Counted from the stretch's first letter, positions 42,345 through 54,067 are shown. The stretch: DNA of 64,000 nucleotides from DATMGU01 sp035555315 (GCA_035555315.1 DATMGU010000110.1:1-64000), one strand, 5' to 3'. The notes: generated by a model from the sequence alone, not told the origin. Numbers and translations are program-made.

Positions 42345-43706
42345 TCAGTCGTGTTCGTACCCGTATACCTCCGGCAGGATGAAGATCGCGGCCAGCAACC
42401 CTATCAGGGGGAAAATGGCGACGAACAGCGTGGCGTTGGCCTGGCCGATCGCGGCGAAGAGCGAAGGGAACAGGAAGATCGCCAGGAAAGACGGCAGCTT
42501 GACGAACATGTAGGCGAAGCCGCTCGCCGTGCCGCGATATTCCGGTTTCGCGACCACCGTCGGGATCGTCATGCAATTCGACGCGTCCCAGTAATGCCCC
42601 CACAGCATCGCCGCCGCGGCGAAGGGCAGGATGATGGTCGTGCCGGTGTAGAGCGCCCCGGCGGCGACCAGCAGCGAGACGAGCACGATGGCGAACCCGG
42701 CGATGCTGATCCCGCGCTGGCCGATCTTCGGCGTGATCATCGGCCCCACCCAACCGGCGACCGCGGCGACGCTGAAGAGCGCCATGGTGACCAGGTCGGT
42801 GCCCAGGACGGACGACACCCCCACCATCACGAACAGCACGGGGAGATAGAAGGCGAAGGTCGAGAATTCGCTGCCCTGGGCGAAGCACGCGATCCACCCG
42901 TAGAGGGTGGCGCGCCAGCGAATCGGGTCCTTGCGGATATCCGCAAGGAACGCGGTCGGGCGCGGCCTCGGCACGATCGCGTCCTCATCCGGCAGCATAT
43001 CCAAGCCGTCGCCATACATCTGCATCGAGACCTGCTTGGCCTCGCGGAAGCGCCCTCGGCGAACCAGCCACACGGCCGTCTCCGGCAGATCGTGGCGCAT
43101 CAGCAGGATGATCAGCGCGGGGAGCGCGCCCAAGCCCAGCGTCACGCGCCAGATCAGCTCATGCGGCATATCGACCACGATGAACACGGCGATGACGGCC
43201 AGCGTCATCACCTCGCCGACCGCGAACATGAACTGCCAACGATTGCCCATGACCTCGCGCTTGCCCTTGGGCATCGAGTCCATGATGTAGGTGTAACCGT
43301 TGGAGATGTCGCTCCCGAGGGGGACGCCCAGGATGAAGCGGACCACCACCAACCAGCCGACGCTCGTCACGAAGGCCTGCAGCAGAGCAAAGACGATGAA
43401 CATGATCATCGTCGCCAGGAACATCACCCGCCGCCCGATCCTGTCGGAGAGCCAGCCGCCCAGCAGCGACCCGACCAGCGCACCGCCCTGCGTGCCCGCG
43501 GCGGCCAGCCCCAGCAGCAGCGGGTCGGGATGGTACTGGTCCCGGATGAAAACGAGCACGAACGCGATCGAGTAAAGATCCCATGCCTCCACCAGAATGG
43601 AGGACATCATCAGCCAACCGACCCGATTGCCTTTGGGATTGTACTTGCTCACGAGATGCCGGACGGCACCATCCATGACCCCTTGCTGCGACGCTGTTAT
43701 CGACAC
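42345..43706 (-). CDS. MFS transporter, sugar-porter-like
   Basis: A 453-residue, 12-helix carrier with the sugar-porter-type GGWLSDRIGRRVMF motif between TM2 and TM3 and PETAVWLVRRGRFREAK before the central loop, the position of the PESPRWL motif. The N-terminal VEAWDLYSIAFVLVFI is TM1. It is the third gene of a minus-strand unit after the dehydratase and the IdnO-like gene (114-bp gap), so it probably imports the acid sugar used by them. Confidence 0.88.
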   Translation of the reverse strand: MSITASQQGVMDGAVRHLVSKYNPKGNRVGWLMMSSILVEAWDLYSIAFVLVFIRDQYHPDPLLLGLAAAGTQGGALVGSLLGGWLSDRIGRRVMFLATMIMFIVFALLQAFVTSVGWLVVVRFILGVPLGSDISNGYTYIMDSMPKGKREVMGNRWQFMFAVGEVMTLAVIAVFIVVDMPHELIWRVTLGLGALPALIILLMRHDLPETAVWLVRRGRFREAKQVSMQMYGDGLDMLPDEDAIVPRPRPTAFLADIRKDPIRWRATLYGWIACFAQGSEFSTFAFYLPVLFVMVGVSSVLGTDLVTMALFSVAAVAGWVGPMITPKIGQRGISIAGFAIVLVSLLVAAGALYTGTTIILPFAAAAMLWGHYWDASNCMTIPTVVAKPEYRGTASGFAYMFVKLPSFLAIFLFPSLFAAIGQANATLFVAIFPLIGLLAAIFILPEVYGYEHD

Positions 43707-43820
43707 CTACGTCCCCCCATCAGTTGTTGTTTATTTCGCCGCCCCTGGGCATCCGCAGACGACACCATACGCCTTCTCGCTTAATTCGCTAACAGCTTCC
43801 CCTTCGGTTCGCCAGCAGCG

Positions 43821-44588
43821 TTAGAGCACCGCCAGCATGCCGCCGTCGACATAGATGATTTGGCCATTGACGTAGTCGGATGCGGCGGAGGCGAGGAACA
43901 CGGCGGTGCCGACCAATTCACCCGGCTTTCCCCAGCGGCGAGAGGGCGTCCGCCCGACCACCCAGGCGTTGAACGCCGGGTCGTCCACGAGGGCCTGGTT
44001 CATGTCCGTCAGCATATAGCCGGGGCCGATCGCGTTGGCCTGGATGCCGTGCGCGGCCCATTCGGCGGTCATCGCGCGGGTGAGCATCTTGATGCCGCCT
44101 TTCGCCACCGTGTAGGGCGCGACGGTGGCGCGCGCTGCGTCACTGGTCAGCGACCCGATATTGATGACCTTGCCGTATCCGCGAGGGATCATCCGCTTCG
44201 CCGCCTCACGCCCGATGACGAAGGCGCTGGTCAGGTTGGTCTCGATCACCCGGCGCCAATCCGCCGTGTCCAGTTCCACCATCGGGCGGCGGAACTGGAT
44301 GCCCGCGTTGTTGATCAGGATGTCGACCATGGTGCCCTGCGCGTCCAGGGCGGCGAAGGCGGCGACGATCTCCGCCTCGTTCGTGACGTCGAACCGGGCC
44401 TCGTACACCGTGTGCCCGGCCGCGCGCATCTCGGACGCCGCGGTGGCCAGCCGTCCGGCATCGGCGCCGTTCAGCACCACCGCGGCGCCGGCCTCGGCCA
44501 GCCCCTCGGCCATGGCACGGCCCAGCCCGCGCGAGGAACCGGTAACCAGGGCCGTGCGGCCGGCCAGATCGAAGAGGTGTCCCTTCAT
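43821..44588 (-). CDS. SDR dehydrogenase, gluconate 5-dehydrogenase (IdnO)-like
   Basis: A 255-residue classical SDR: TGSSRGLG (about 16-23), NNAGIQFRRP (about 92-101), Ser in NIGSL, and the intact catalytic YTVAK. The N-terminus LFDLAGRTALVTG and the ending ASDYVNGQIIYVDGGMLAVL in part closely follow E. coli IdnO. That enzyme reduces 5-keto-D-gluconate to gluconate. It follows the dehydratase gene by 4 bp. Substrate by analogy; related 2-deoxy-D-gluconate dehydrogenases are an alternative. Confidence 0.85.
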   Translation of the reverse strand: MKGHLFDLAGRTALVTGSSRGLGRAMAEGLAEAGAAVVLNGADAGRLATAASEMRAAGHTVYEARFDVTNEAEIVAAFAALDAQGTMVDILINNAGIQFRRPMVELDTADWRRVIETNLTSAFVIGREAAKRMIPRGYGKVINIGSLTSDAARATVAPYTVAKGGIKMLTRAMTAEWAAHGIQANAIGPGYMLTDMNQALVDDPAFNAWVVGRTPSRRWGKPGELVGTAVFLASAASDYVNGQIIYVDGGMLAVL

Positions 44589-44592
44589 GTGG

Positions 44593-45798
44593 CTAGGCCA
44601 CCGACCGGCGCACGATGAGGTCCGATCGCTCGAACACCGCCGGCAAGAGCTCGGTGCCGAGGCCCGGGCCTTCCATCGGGAGTACGTAGCCGTCCTTGAT
44701 CACTGGCATGGTGGTCACAAGCTCCTTGTACCAACCGCTGTAGAAGGCGCGCACGCTTTCCTGGATCAGCGTGTTGGGCTGGCAGAACGAGGCGTGGATC
44801 CCCGCGATGAAGCCCACCGGGCCGATGCAGTCATGCGGCGCGAAGGGACGATGGTAGGTGTCGGCCATGGCGGCGATCTTGCGGCCCTCGGTCAATCCAC
44901 CGGTCCAGCAGAGGTCGGCCATCACGACATGTATGGCGTCGCGGTCCAGCATGTCCTTGTAGGGAAAACGGCTGCCCAGCGTCTCGCTGGCGCAGACCCA
45001 CACGTCGGTGGAGCGGGCATATTCGGCCAGCGCCTGGGGCGAATTCATGCGGATCGGGTCCTCGAACCAAGTCGGGTTGTAGGGTTCGAGCGCCTTCGCC
45101 AGCTTCTTGGCCATCGGCAGGTTCCACAGCGAGTGGAACTCCACCATGATCTCCATCTTGTCGCCGACGGCGCGGCGGATCTTCTCGAACGGCTCCAGCG
45201 CCGCTTTCAGCTGGGTCGGCGTGATGGACATGCCGTCGTTTTCCATGGCCGCCGGATCGAACGGCCAGATCTTCATGGCGGTGATGCCGGATTCGAGCAA
45301 GCTTTCCGCCACCGCGTCCGCCCGGGTCATGAAGCCGTTCAGGTCTTCATAGGGTCCGCCGACATCGTCGCGGTTCCAGTTGGACACCGGCTTGATGTTG
45401 GTGGAGCGCACATAGCCGTAGCCGGCGCAGGTATTGTAAATGCGCTGCTTCGGGCGGCAAAGCCCGCCAAGCATCTGGTGCACCGGCTGATTGCACACCT
45501 TGCCGAACACATCCCACAGCGCGATGTCCACCGCCGAGGCCGCGCGGTACTCCACCCCCGTGCTGGACTGCGCCATCGGCAGGTTCAGCATGTCGCGGTG
45601 GATCGCCTCGATATGCAGCGGGTCGCGGCCGAGCAGGCGCCCGGCCAACGTGTCGTGGATATGCGCCTCCACGGCGCCGGTGCCGTAGAACGTCTCGCCC
45701 AGCCCGATCACCCCGGCATCGGTGTGGACGCGGACCCAAATGACGTTCGCGAACTCGGCGGTCCGCAAGGTCTCGATCGAGACTATCTTCACCGGCAC
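44593..45798 (-). CDS. Enolase-superfamily acid-sugar dehydratase (mandelate racemase/MLE family)
   Basis: A 401-residue (beta/alpha)7-beta barrel enzyme. Metal ligands are Glu220, Glu246 (WFEDP) and Glu272 (SETLG). His222 in the ExH pair and His322 in PHDCIGPVG are candidate acid/base residues, as in galactonate- or gluconate-dehydratase-like members. It would dehydrate an aldonate to a 2-keto-3-deoxy acid. It is the first gene of the minus-strand unit, divergent from gntR, and sits with IdnO- and IdnD-like genes, so gluconate or idonate is a likely substrate. Confidence 0.88.
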   Translation of the reverse strand: MPVKIVSIETLRTAEFANVIWVRVHTDAGVIGLGETFYGTGAVEAHIHDTLAGRLLGRDPLHIEAIHRDMLNLPMAQSSTGVEYRAASAVDIALWDVFGKVCNQPVHQMLGGLCRPKQRIYNTCAGYGYVRSTNIKPVSNWNRDDVGGPYEDLNGFMTRADAVAESLLESGITAMKIWPFDPAAMENDGMSITPTQLKAALEPFEKIRRAVGDKMEIMVEFHSLWNLPMAKKLAKALEPYNPTWFEDPIRMNSPQALAEYARSTDVWVCASETLGSRFPYKDMLDRDAIHVVMADLCWTGGLTEGRKIAAMADTYHRPFAPHDCIGPVGFIAGIHASFCQPNTLIQESVRAFYSGWYKELVTTMPVIKDGYVLPMEGPGLGTELLPAVFERSDLIVRRSVA

Positions 45799-45877
45799 CC
45801 TCCCCCTGTCCTCATTGGCGACGCGGACGTCCCCCAGTCGGGAACATCCGCACGGCAGGCAGCACGCTAGCGGCTAC

Positions 45878-45891
45878 TGTGAAATATCACA
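45878..45891. promoter_or_regulatory. GntR operator candidate TGTGA-N4-TCACA
   Basis: TGTGAAATATCACA has 5-bp inverted arms around an AATA centre. It lies in the AT-rich gap between the divergent dehydratase and gntR genes, a suitable place to control both directions. Confidence 0.45.
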
Positions 45892-45961
45892 ATATGATTT
45901 CCCTTCCGCGTTTTGGATTCTTCGCTTAGCGTCGCAGCGGGACGCAGCCGGCGGGAACGGG

Positions 45962-46723
45962 ATGACGACACGGCCGAAAACACGACCTCATCTGATCGCA
46001 GCGCCGGCGGACAAGCCGCGCCGCGCCAACCGCGCGAACCTGTCCGGCCTCGCCTATGACCGGCTGGAGGAGATGATCGTCACCTGCGCGCTGCGCCCAG
46101 GCGCCTTCCTCTCCATCCAGGACCTTCAGGAAAAGACCGGTGTCGGCCGCACGCCCATCCATCAGGCCGTCAGCCGTCTCGCGGCGGATACCCTCATCGT
46201 CGTCCGCCCCCGTCACGGCCTGCAGATCACCCCCGTCGACCTCGCCCGTGAACGCACCTTGCTGCGGCTGCGGCGGGATATGGAGCGCTTCGTGGTGCGG
46301 CTTGCCACGGAGCGGGCCGGCGCCTCCCATCGCAATCAGCTGCTGCACATCAGTGGCGTGCTGCGCGACAAGGCGGGCAGCATGACGATCGGCGAGTTCA
46401 ACCAATTGGACCGGCGCATCGACCAGCTGTTCATCGCCGCGGCGGGCGAGGCGTTCCTGGAGCATACGCTGCGGCCGCTGCACACGATCTTCCGCCGGAT
46501 CGGCTGGATCTATCACAGCTGGGTATGCCCCGACGAAGGCCTCGGCCGGACGCTGGAGTGCCATTTGGCCATCCTCGACGCCGTCGCGGCCAACCGGGTC
46601 AGGGACGCCGTGACCGCGTCCGACCGGCTGATCGCCTTCAGCGACAGCATGTTCGACGGGCTGGGCCGGGGGATCGACCCGGCGCTGTTCGACTGCAACC
46701 TGGCAATGCTCGCGGCGGGCTGA
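45962..46723 (+). CDS. GntR-family transcriptional regulator (FCD domain)
   Basis: A 253-residue regulator with a winged helix at about 28-90 (LSIQDLQEKTGVGRTPIHQA) and a helical FCD-like domain from about 95. The ATG at 45962 follows GCGGGAA; the frame reaches further upstream into the divergent gene without support. It heads a plus-strand unit with the IdnD-like gene and is divergent from the dehydratase unit, so it probably regulates both halves of the cassette. Confidence 0.88.
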   Translation: MTTRPKTRPHLIAAPADKPRRANRANLSGLAYDRLEEMIVTCALRPGAFLSIQDLQEKTGVGRTPIHQAVSRLAADTLIVVRPRHGLQITPVDLARERTLLRLRRDMERFVVRLATERAGASHRNQLLHISGVLRDKAGSMTIGEFNQLDRRIDQLFIAAAGEAFLEHTLRPLHTIFRRIGWIYHSWVCPDEGLGRTLECHLAILDAVAANRVRDAVTASDRLIAFSDSMFDGLGRGIDPALFDCNLAMLAAG

Positions 46724-46770
46724 ACGCGCCGCGCGATGCCAACCCCGCCTCTCGCCAACGGAGCAACCCC

Positions 46771-47805
46771 ATGAAAGCCGCCATCATCCATGCCCCCCGC
46801 GATCTGCGGATCGAGGAAGCGGACATCCCCGCGATGGGGCCACGGGACGTGAAGGTCCGCATCCGGGCCGGCGGCATCTGCGGGTCCGACCTGCACTACT
46901 ACCTGCATGGCGGCTTCGGGGCGGTACGCCTGCGACAGCCTATGATCCTGGGCCACGAGATCGCCGGCGAGGTGATGGAGGTGGGAGCCGAGGTGACGCG
47001 CATCCGGGCTGGCGACCGCGTGGCGGTGAACCCCAGCCAGCCCTGCGGCCATTGCCGCTTCTGCCTGGAAGGCAGGGCGAACCATTGCCTGGACATGCGC
47101 TTCTACGGCAGCGCCATGCGCATGCCGCACGTGCAGGGCGGGTTCCGCGAGGTATTGGTGTGCGGCGAGGCCCAGGCGGTGCCGATCCCCCCTGGGCTGA
47201 CGCTGGAGATCGCGGCCTTCGCCGAACCGCTCTCGGTGTGCCTGCATGCGGCGCGGCAGGCCGGGTCGTTGCTGGGCAAGCGCGTGCTCGTGACCGGCAC
47301 CGGCCCCATCGGCGCGCTGGCCATCCTGGTGGCGCGTCAGGCAGGCGCGCGGGAGGTCGTCGCGACCGACATCACCGACGCGCCCCTGGCCGTGGCGCGC
47401 GGTATCGGCGCCGATACCGCGCTCAATACCGCGAGCGACCCGGAGGCATTGACCCGTTTCAAGGCGGATAAGGGATATTTCGACACGGTCTTCGAAGCCT
47501 CCGGCAGCGGCATCGCCCTGGCCGGCGCGTTGGAGGTCACGCGCCCGGCCGGCGTGATCGTCCAGCTGGGACTGGGCGGCGGCGATATGACGCTGCCGGT
47601 GAACCTGCTGGTGTCCAAGGAAATCAGCCTGCGGGGGACGTTCCGCTTCCACGAGGAATTCGCCTGGGCGGTGGACTTCCTAGCCGCCGGCGCGATCGAC
47701 GTGTCCCCCCTGCTGACGGAGATCGTCCCGCTGGCCGAGGCCGTGCGGGCCTTCGATCTGGCGGCCGATCGGACCCGCGCGATGAAGGTGCAACTCGCCT
47801 TCTGA
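46771..47805 (+). CDS. idnD: L-idonate 5-dehydrogenase-like zinc alcohol dehydrogenase
   Basis: A 344-residue medium-chain dehydrogenase. The catalytic-zinc region has CGSDLHYYLHGGFG and GHEIAG, the structural zinc is held by four Cys in PCGHCRFCLEGRANHC, and the NAD(P) site is GTGPIGALA (about 176-184). The segment FYGSAMRMPHVQGGF closely matches the signature of E. coli IdnD, which oxidises L-idonate to 5-ketogluconate. The ATG at 46771 follows ACGGAG. It pairs functionally with the IdnO-like SDR at 43821. Confidence 0.88.
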   Translation: MKAAIIHAPRDLRIEEADIPAMGPRDVKVRIRAGGICGSDLHYYLHGGFGAVRLRQPMILGHEIAGEVMEVGAEVTRIRAGDRVAVNPSQPCGHCRFCLEGRANHCLDMRFYGSAMRMPHVQGGFREVLVCGEAQAVPIPPGLTLEIAAFAEPLSVCLHAARQAGSLLGKRVLVTGTGPIGALAILVARQAGAREVVATDITDAPLAVARGIGADTALNTASDPEALTRFKADKGYFDTVFEASGSGIALAGALEVTRPAGVIVQLGLGGGDMTLPVNLLVSKEISLRGTFRFHEEFAWAVDFLAAGAIDVSPLLTEIVPLAEAVRAFDLAADRTRAMKVQLAF

Positions 47806-47806
47806 C

Positions 47807-47822
47807 GCGCGGCCGGCCGCGC
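47807..47822. terminator. 16-bp perfect palindrome between convergent genes
   Basis: GCGCGGCCGGCCGCGC is its own reverse complement and lies one base after the idnD-like stop, between convergent genes 34 bp apart. It could fold to a 6-bp stem with a CCGG loop on both strands, a candidate bidirectional terminator. Confidence 0.45.
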
Positions 47823-47839
47823 CCGGTCCTAGCTGGGTC

Positions 47840-50257
<2,418 letters not shown>

Positions 50258-50542
50258 GATCCCTCCCCCGTCTCGCTGGCGGTATCGCGGGCAGGACCAT
50301 GCGGCCCTTCTCGGAATGAACCAGAACCGCGAACGCGGCGATAGACCCGGGCGCCAGCGGACACAAAAAACTTACCCCGCCTGCCATTGGCCTCCAGCGA
50401 CCGGCTATCGATCACACCGGCGCTAGGGCTCGCCTCACGGGGGGCGAACCGCCCAAATACGATCTCTGTCGCGATTGTTTTGCATGTCAGCGCTGCTTGA
50501 CAAGCGCGGTCTATGGACGAGTTCCACGCAGCTTTTATGGCC
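50258..50542. other. Gene-free stretch between the IclR gene and the orphan Mo subunit
   Basis: About 285 bp with no supported gene on either strand. It holds a small palindrome GCTTG-A-CAAGC near 50493-50503 and must contain the promoter of the Mo-subunit gene on the minus strand. No clear promoter, RNA or remnant of the missing small subunits is visible. Confidence 0.6.
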
Positions 50543-51346
50543 TCAACCGATGTTTTGGAGCGTTAGAAGGGGCGCTAGCTTCGCGGCCAGGCCCTTCAAT
50601 TCAACCCCGATGGCGCCGAGCCGTTCCGACGTGAAAACCGGCGCGATGCCCCCGGAGCTGAGCGCCAACAAGGCTGATCCATCCGGTGATTTGACCGGCA
50701 CGGCCACGCTGTTGATCTGCGCGTGCAGGGATCCCTTGTTGATGACATAGCCGGTCTGTTCGTAATCATCCAGGGCCGGTAGCAGGCGCTCCTCGACCTT
50801 CGGCCATTGGTCACCGAGATCGGCGCGGAGTTCAGCCAGCACGGCTTTTCGTTCCGCTTTTCCCAGACCGGCCAGATAGGCCCAGCCCGTCGCAGAGGTT
50901 GCCATGGGAACATGCGAACCGATCCTGAGCTCGGCGAATACGATGGCCGACCCCTGGCATCTTTGCAGATAGATCATCCTGATGCCGTCCCGAGCCCCGA
51001 GCGACACCGCCCCCTCGTGGCGGCTTGCAATCGCCTGCATGTGCGGTAAGGCCAGCTCGCCGATCGGCTGGCCCGACAATACCGCCTGGCCCAGGGCGAG
51101 CAACGGAATGCCCGGACGCATGGTTTGGCGCGAGGGAATGGCAACCAGATAGCCAAGCTCCAGGAGCGTGTGACAGAGCCGCCAAACCGTCGGCTGCGGT
51201 AGCCTGACCATCCTCGCGATCTGACTTGTCCCGAGTTCGGGCGTTGCCGGGGTAAAGCAGCGAAGAATGTCGAGGCCGCGAGCGAGGGCCACGACGAACT
51301 GGCGGTCCTTTACATTTTCAAAGCCTTCATCGTCGGACCGGGCCAT
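50543..51346 (-). CDS. IclR-family transcriptional regulator
   Basis: A 267-residue regulator. The N-terminal winged helix (about 18-75) contains GTSQIARMVRLPQPTVWRLC and the GAF-like effector domain covers about 85-260. It is upstream of the orphan Mo subunit on the same strand and divergent from the SorC-type regulator of the polyol cassette. IclR proteins in such places commonly control aromatic or hydroxyacid catabolism. Its target is probably the Mo-subunit gene. Confidence 0.9.
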   Translation of the reverse strand: MARSDDEGFENVKDRQFVVALARGLDILRCFTPATPELGTSQIARMVRLPQPTVWRLCHTLLELGYLVAIPSRQTMRPGIPLLALGQAVLSGQPIGELALPHMQAIASRHEGAVSLGARDGIRMIYLQRCQGSAIVFAELRIGSHVPMATSATGWAYLAGLGKAERKAVLAELRADLGDQWPKVEERLLPALDDYEQTGYVINKGSLHAQINSVAVPVKSPDGSALLALSSGGIAPVFTSERLGAIGVELKGLAAKLAPLLTLQNIG

Positions 51347-51369
51347 TCACACTCTCCGAAAACTTGGCG

Positions 51370-51389
51370 GAATATTACATCATATATTC
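51370..51389. promoter_or_regulatory. Inverted repeat GAATAT-N8-ATATTC by the iclR start
   Basis: GAATAT (51370-51375) and ATATTC (51384-51389) lie 24 bases upstream of the iclR start codon in an AT-rich stretch. A self-binding site for IclR is plausible. Confidence 0.4.
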
Positions 51390-51464
51390 GCATAGCGAGT
51401 TATTCGCGGTCAATCGGGCAGGCCGCCAAAAGCGTCTTGACGGACCGAGACGCTCGCCTTAACT

Positions 51465-51478
51465 TGAAAAAAATTTCA
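51465..51478. promoter_or_regulatory. Inverted repeat TGAAA-N4-TTTCA upstream of the SorC-type gene
   Basis: TGAAAAAAATTTCA has 5-bp inverted arms and lies 37 bases before the ATG at 51515. It is a possible autoregulatory site of the polyol regulator, although A/T-rich repeats of this size can occur by chance. Confidence 0.35.
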
Positions 51479-51514
51479 GTTCGGAAAAAAAGCACGAACG
51501 AAAGGCGGTTTGAC

Positions 51515-52495
51515 ATGGATGCTGCCGAGCGCGATCTGGCCATCAAGGCGGCATGGCTGTCCTATGTCGCCGGCCTGACCCAGGCCGAGATCGCCGACCG
51601 GCTGTCCGTGTCGCGCATCAAAGCCCACCGCCTCATCGCCGGCGCCCACGAGGCTGGTCTCGTCACCGTCCTGATCGAAGGCCAACCGGCCGCCTGCGTG
51701 GCACTTGAAGACAGGCTCGCCGACCGCTTCGAGCTCAAATCGGCCACCATCGTCCCAACGCTCGGCAGGGGCGACGATACCGGCATTGCCGAATCCCTGC
51801 CGGCGCTTGGCATGGCGGGCGCCCGTTTCCTGCACCATTTCCTGGAACGGGATGCCTCGTCGGTGATCGGCATCGGTTGGGGCCGCACGCTGGCGGCCCT
51901 GGCCGAGCGCATGCCGCGCATCGCCCGGCCGTCCGCCCGCTTCGTCTCGCTGATCGGCAGCCTGACCCGCAAGGCGGCGGCCAACCCGTTCGACGTGGTC
52001 CATCGGCTGGCCGACCGGACGGGGGGCGAGGCCTATTTCCTGCCGGTCCCCTTCATCACCGATAATGTGGCCGACGCCAAAGTGCTGGCGGGGCAGAAAA
52101 GCGTGCGGGACGTGCTGGCGCTCGCGCGTCAGGCCGACCTCTATGTCGTCAGCATCGGCGAACTCACCCCCTCGACCCATCTTCGCCGCAGCGGCCTCAT
52201 CACCGAGGCGGAATATCACGAGCTGCGCCGCGCCGCCGCGGTCGGCGACGTGATCGGCAACTTCATCGGCGCCGACGGCAGGGTCATCAACGCCGAGATC
52301 AACGAGCGCGCGCTCGGGCTCGGCCTTGAGGAATTGCGGGGACGCCAGGTCATCGCGGTAGCCGGGGGAGTCGTCAAGGCGAGTGCCATCCTGGCGGCAC
52401 TCCGGACGGGCGTGATCACCGGGCTCATCACCGACGAGGCGGCCGCCGTCGCGATCCTCACCGAGGCCGATCGCCGCCCGGCACTGGCGATCTGA
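51515..52495 (+). CDS. SorC/DeoR-type sugar-binding transcriptional regulator (EryD-like)
   Basis: A 326-residue regulator with an N-terminal helix-turn-helix (about 10-50, GLTQAEIADRLSVSRIKAHR) and a C-terminal sugar-phosphate-binding domain of the SorC/CggR type (about 58-320; VIGIGWGRTLAALA, TDEAAAVAIL). EryD of the erythritol operon and SmoC-like polyol regulators share this form. The ATG at 51515 is chosen. It precedes the polyol ABC importer on the same strand, with a hairpin between them, and probably senses a phosphorylated polyol or ketose. Confidence 0.9.
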   Translation: MDAAERDLAIKAAWLSYVAGLTQAEIADRLSVSRIKAHRLIAGAHEAGLVTVLIEGQPAACVALEDRLADRFELKSATIVPTLGRGDDTGIAESLPALGMAGARFLHHFLERDASSVIGIGWGRTLAALAERMPRIARPSARFVSLIGSLTRKAAANPFDVVHRLADRTGGEAYFLPVPFITDNVADAKVLAGQKSVRDVLALARQADLYVVSIGELTPSTHLRRSGLITEAEYHELRRAAAVGDVIGNFIGADGRVINAEINERALGLGLEELRGRQVIAVAGGVVKASAILAALRTGVITGLITDEAAAVAILTEADRRPALAI

Positions 52496-52504
52496 TCGAA
52501 GACC

Positions 52505-52520
52505 CGGCGCCTCGGCGCCG
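52505..52520 (+). terminator. GC hairpin between the regulator and the importer
   Basis: CGGCGCC (52505-52511) and GGCGCCG (52514-52520) are exact inverted repeats starting 9 bases after the SorC-type stop. The short loop and lack of a U-tract make it a weak terminator or attenuator candidate that could lower read-through into the importer. Confidence 0.4.
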
Positions 52521-52601
52521 CGGAGCACCTGACGCCAAAAGAACATGACAATAACAAGCCGTCCTCGATGACCGGCGCCACGTGAAAAACGGGAGGAAGT
52601 C

Positions 52602-54044
52602 ATGTCACAGCGGGAGACCGATCTCTTCGATTCCTATATCCGGCAGGATATCGGCCGGCGCGATCTCGTGAAACGGGCGGTACAACTCGGCCTCGGCGGC
52701 ACGGCCGCGGGGATTTTGCTGAACCTGTCGGGTACGCGGGCGCTCGCCGCGACCGATTTCAATTGGCAGAAATACAAGGGCACCGGCATCAAGCTCTTGC
52801 TCAACAAGCATCCCTACACGGATGCGATGATCGCCGATCTTGAGAATTTCAAACAACTGACCGGCATGACCGTCACCTACGACGTGTTTCCGGAGGACGT
52901 CTATTTCGACAAGGTGACGGCGGCGCTCTCCTCCCGTTCCACGCAATACGACGCGTTCATGACCGGCGCCTATCAGACCTGGCAATATGGGCCGGCCGGC
53001 TGGCTGGTCGACGTCAACGAATTCCTGAAGGATCCGGGAGCCACCGCGCAAACCTATAAATGGGACGACATACTGCCGAACCTGCGCGCCTCCACGGCCT
53101 GGAGCGGCGTGCCGGGCGCCCCGCTCGGCGCCGCGGGCTCCAAGCAATGGGCGGTGCCCTGGGGCTTCGAACTCAACAGCGTTTCCTACAACCGGCGCAT
53201 CTTCGACCAGCTGAAGCTCCAGCCGCCGAAGCACTTGCCCGACCTGCTGGAAGTCGCCGAACGCATCGTCAAGGATGGCAAGGGTCCCTATGGCATCGGC
53301 GTGCGCGGCAGCCGCAGCTGGGCGACGATCCATCCGGGCTATCTCTCCGGCTTGGTCAATTATGGCGGCACGGATTTCACGGTCACCGACGGCAAGCTGA
53401 AGGCGGCGATGAATTCCAAACCCGCCAAGGAATTCACCCGGATGTGGATCGACATGATTCGCAAGTCCGGCCCCCGCAATTGGACGAACTATACCTGGTA
53501 CGAGGTCGGCAACGATCTGGGCGCCGGCACTTCGGGGATGATCTTCGATGCCGACATCCTCGGCTATTTCCAGCAGAACGGCACGAAAGAGGCGGGCAAT
53601 ATCGCCTTCCAGGCTTTCGCCGCCAACCCGGCCGGCACGGCACCAACGCCCAATGTCTGGATCTGGTCGCTCGCGATCAGCAACTTCTCGCGCAACAAGC
53701 CGGCCGCCTGGAACTTCATCCAATGGGCGAGCGGCACCGACCACTGCACGTTCGGAGCGACCAAGGCCGACCAAGTCAATCCCGTGCGCCAGTCGGTCTG
53801 GGACAACGCGGATTTCCAGGGCCGGCTCAAGGCCAAGTACCCCGGATATCTGGAGCAGTATCAGGCGTCGGCACCGAATGCGAAGATCTACTTCACGCCG
53901 CAGCCGCTGTTTTTCAACCTGACCACCGACTGGGCGGCGGCGCTGCAGAAGATGTTCGCGAACGAGGTTCCCGTCGACGAAGGATTGGATCAACTCGCCC
54001 TATCGATCGACGGCCAGTTGAAGAACGCCGGCATCGCCGACTGA
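52602..54044 (+). CDS. ABC extracellular solute-binding protein for a polyol/sugar
   Basis: A 480-residue family 1 (MalE-type) binding protein. The N-terminus has a twin-arginine motif, GRRDLVKRAVQLGLGG (about 18-33), with cleavage after ALA, so Tat export is likely. Its long size fits the glycerol/polyol binding proteins (GlpV/MptA group). The ATG at 52602 follows GGGAGGAA. It heads a chain of importer and enzyme genes that continues without a break to the end of the window. Confidence 0.9.
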   Translation: MSQRETDLFDSYIRQDIGRRDLVKRAVQLGLGGTAAGILLNLSGTRALAATDFNWQKYKGTGIKLLLNKHPYTDAMIADLENFKQLTGMTVTYDVFPEDVYFDKVTAALSSRSTQYDAFMTGAYQTWQYGPAGWLVDVNEFLKDPGATAQTYKWDDILPNLRASTAWSGVPGAPLGAAGSKQWAVPWGFELNSVSYNRRIFDQLKLQPPKHLPDLLEVAERIVKDGKGPYGIGVRGSRSWATIHPGYLSGLVNYGGTDFTVTDGKLKAAMNSKPAKEFTRMWIDMIRKSGPRNWTNYTWYEVGNDLGAGTSGMIFDADILGYFQQNGTKEAGNIAFQAFAANPAGTAPTPNVWIWSLAISNFSRNKPAAWNFIQWASGTDHCTFGATKADQVNPVRQSVWDNADFQGRLKAKYPGYLEQYQASAPNAKIYFTPQPLFFNLTTDWAAALQKMFANEVPVDEGLDQLALSIDGQLKNAGIAD

Positions 54045-54067
54045 CGGAACTGAGGAGATCCGGTCCC

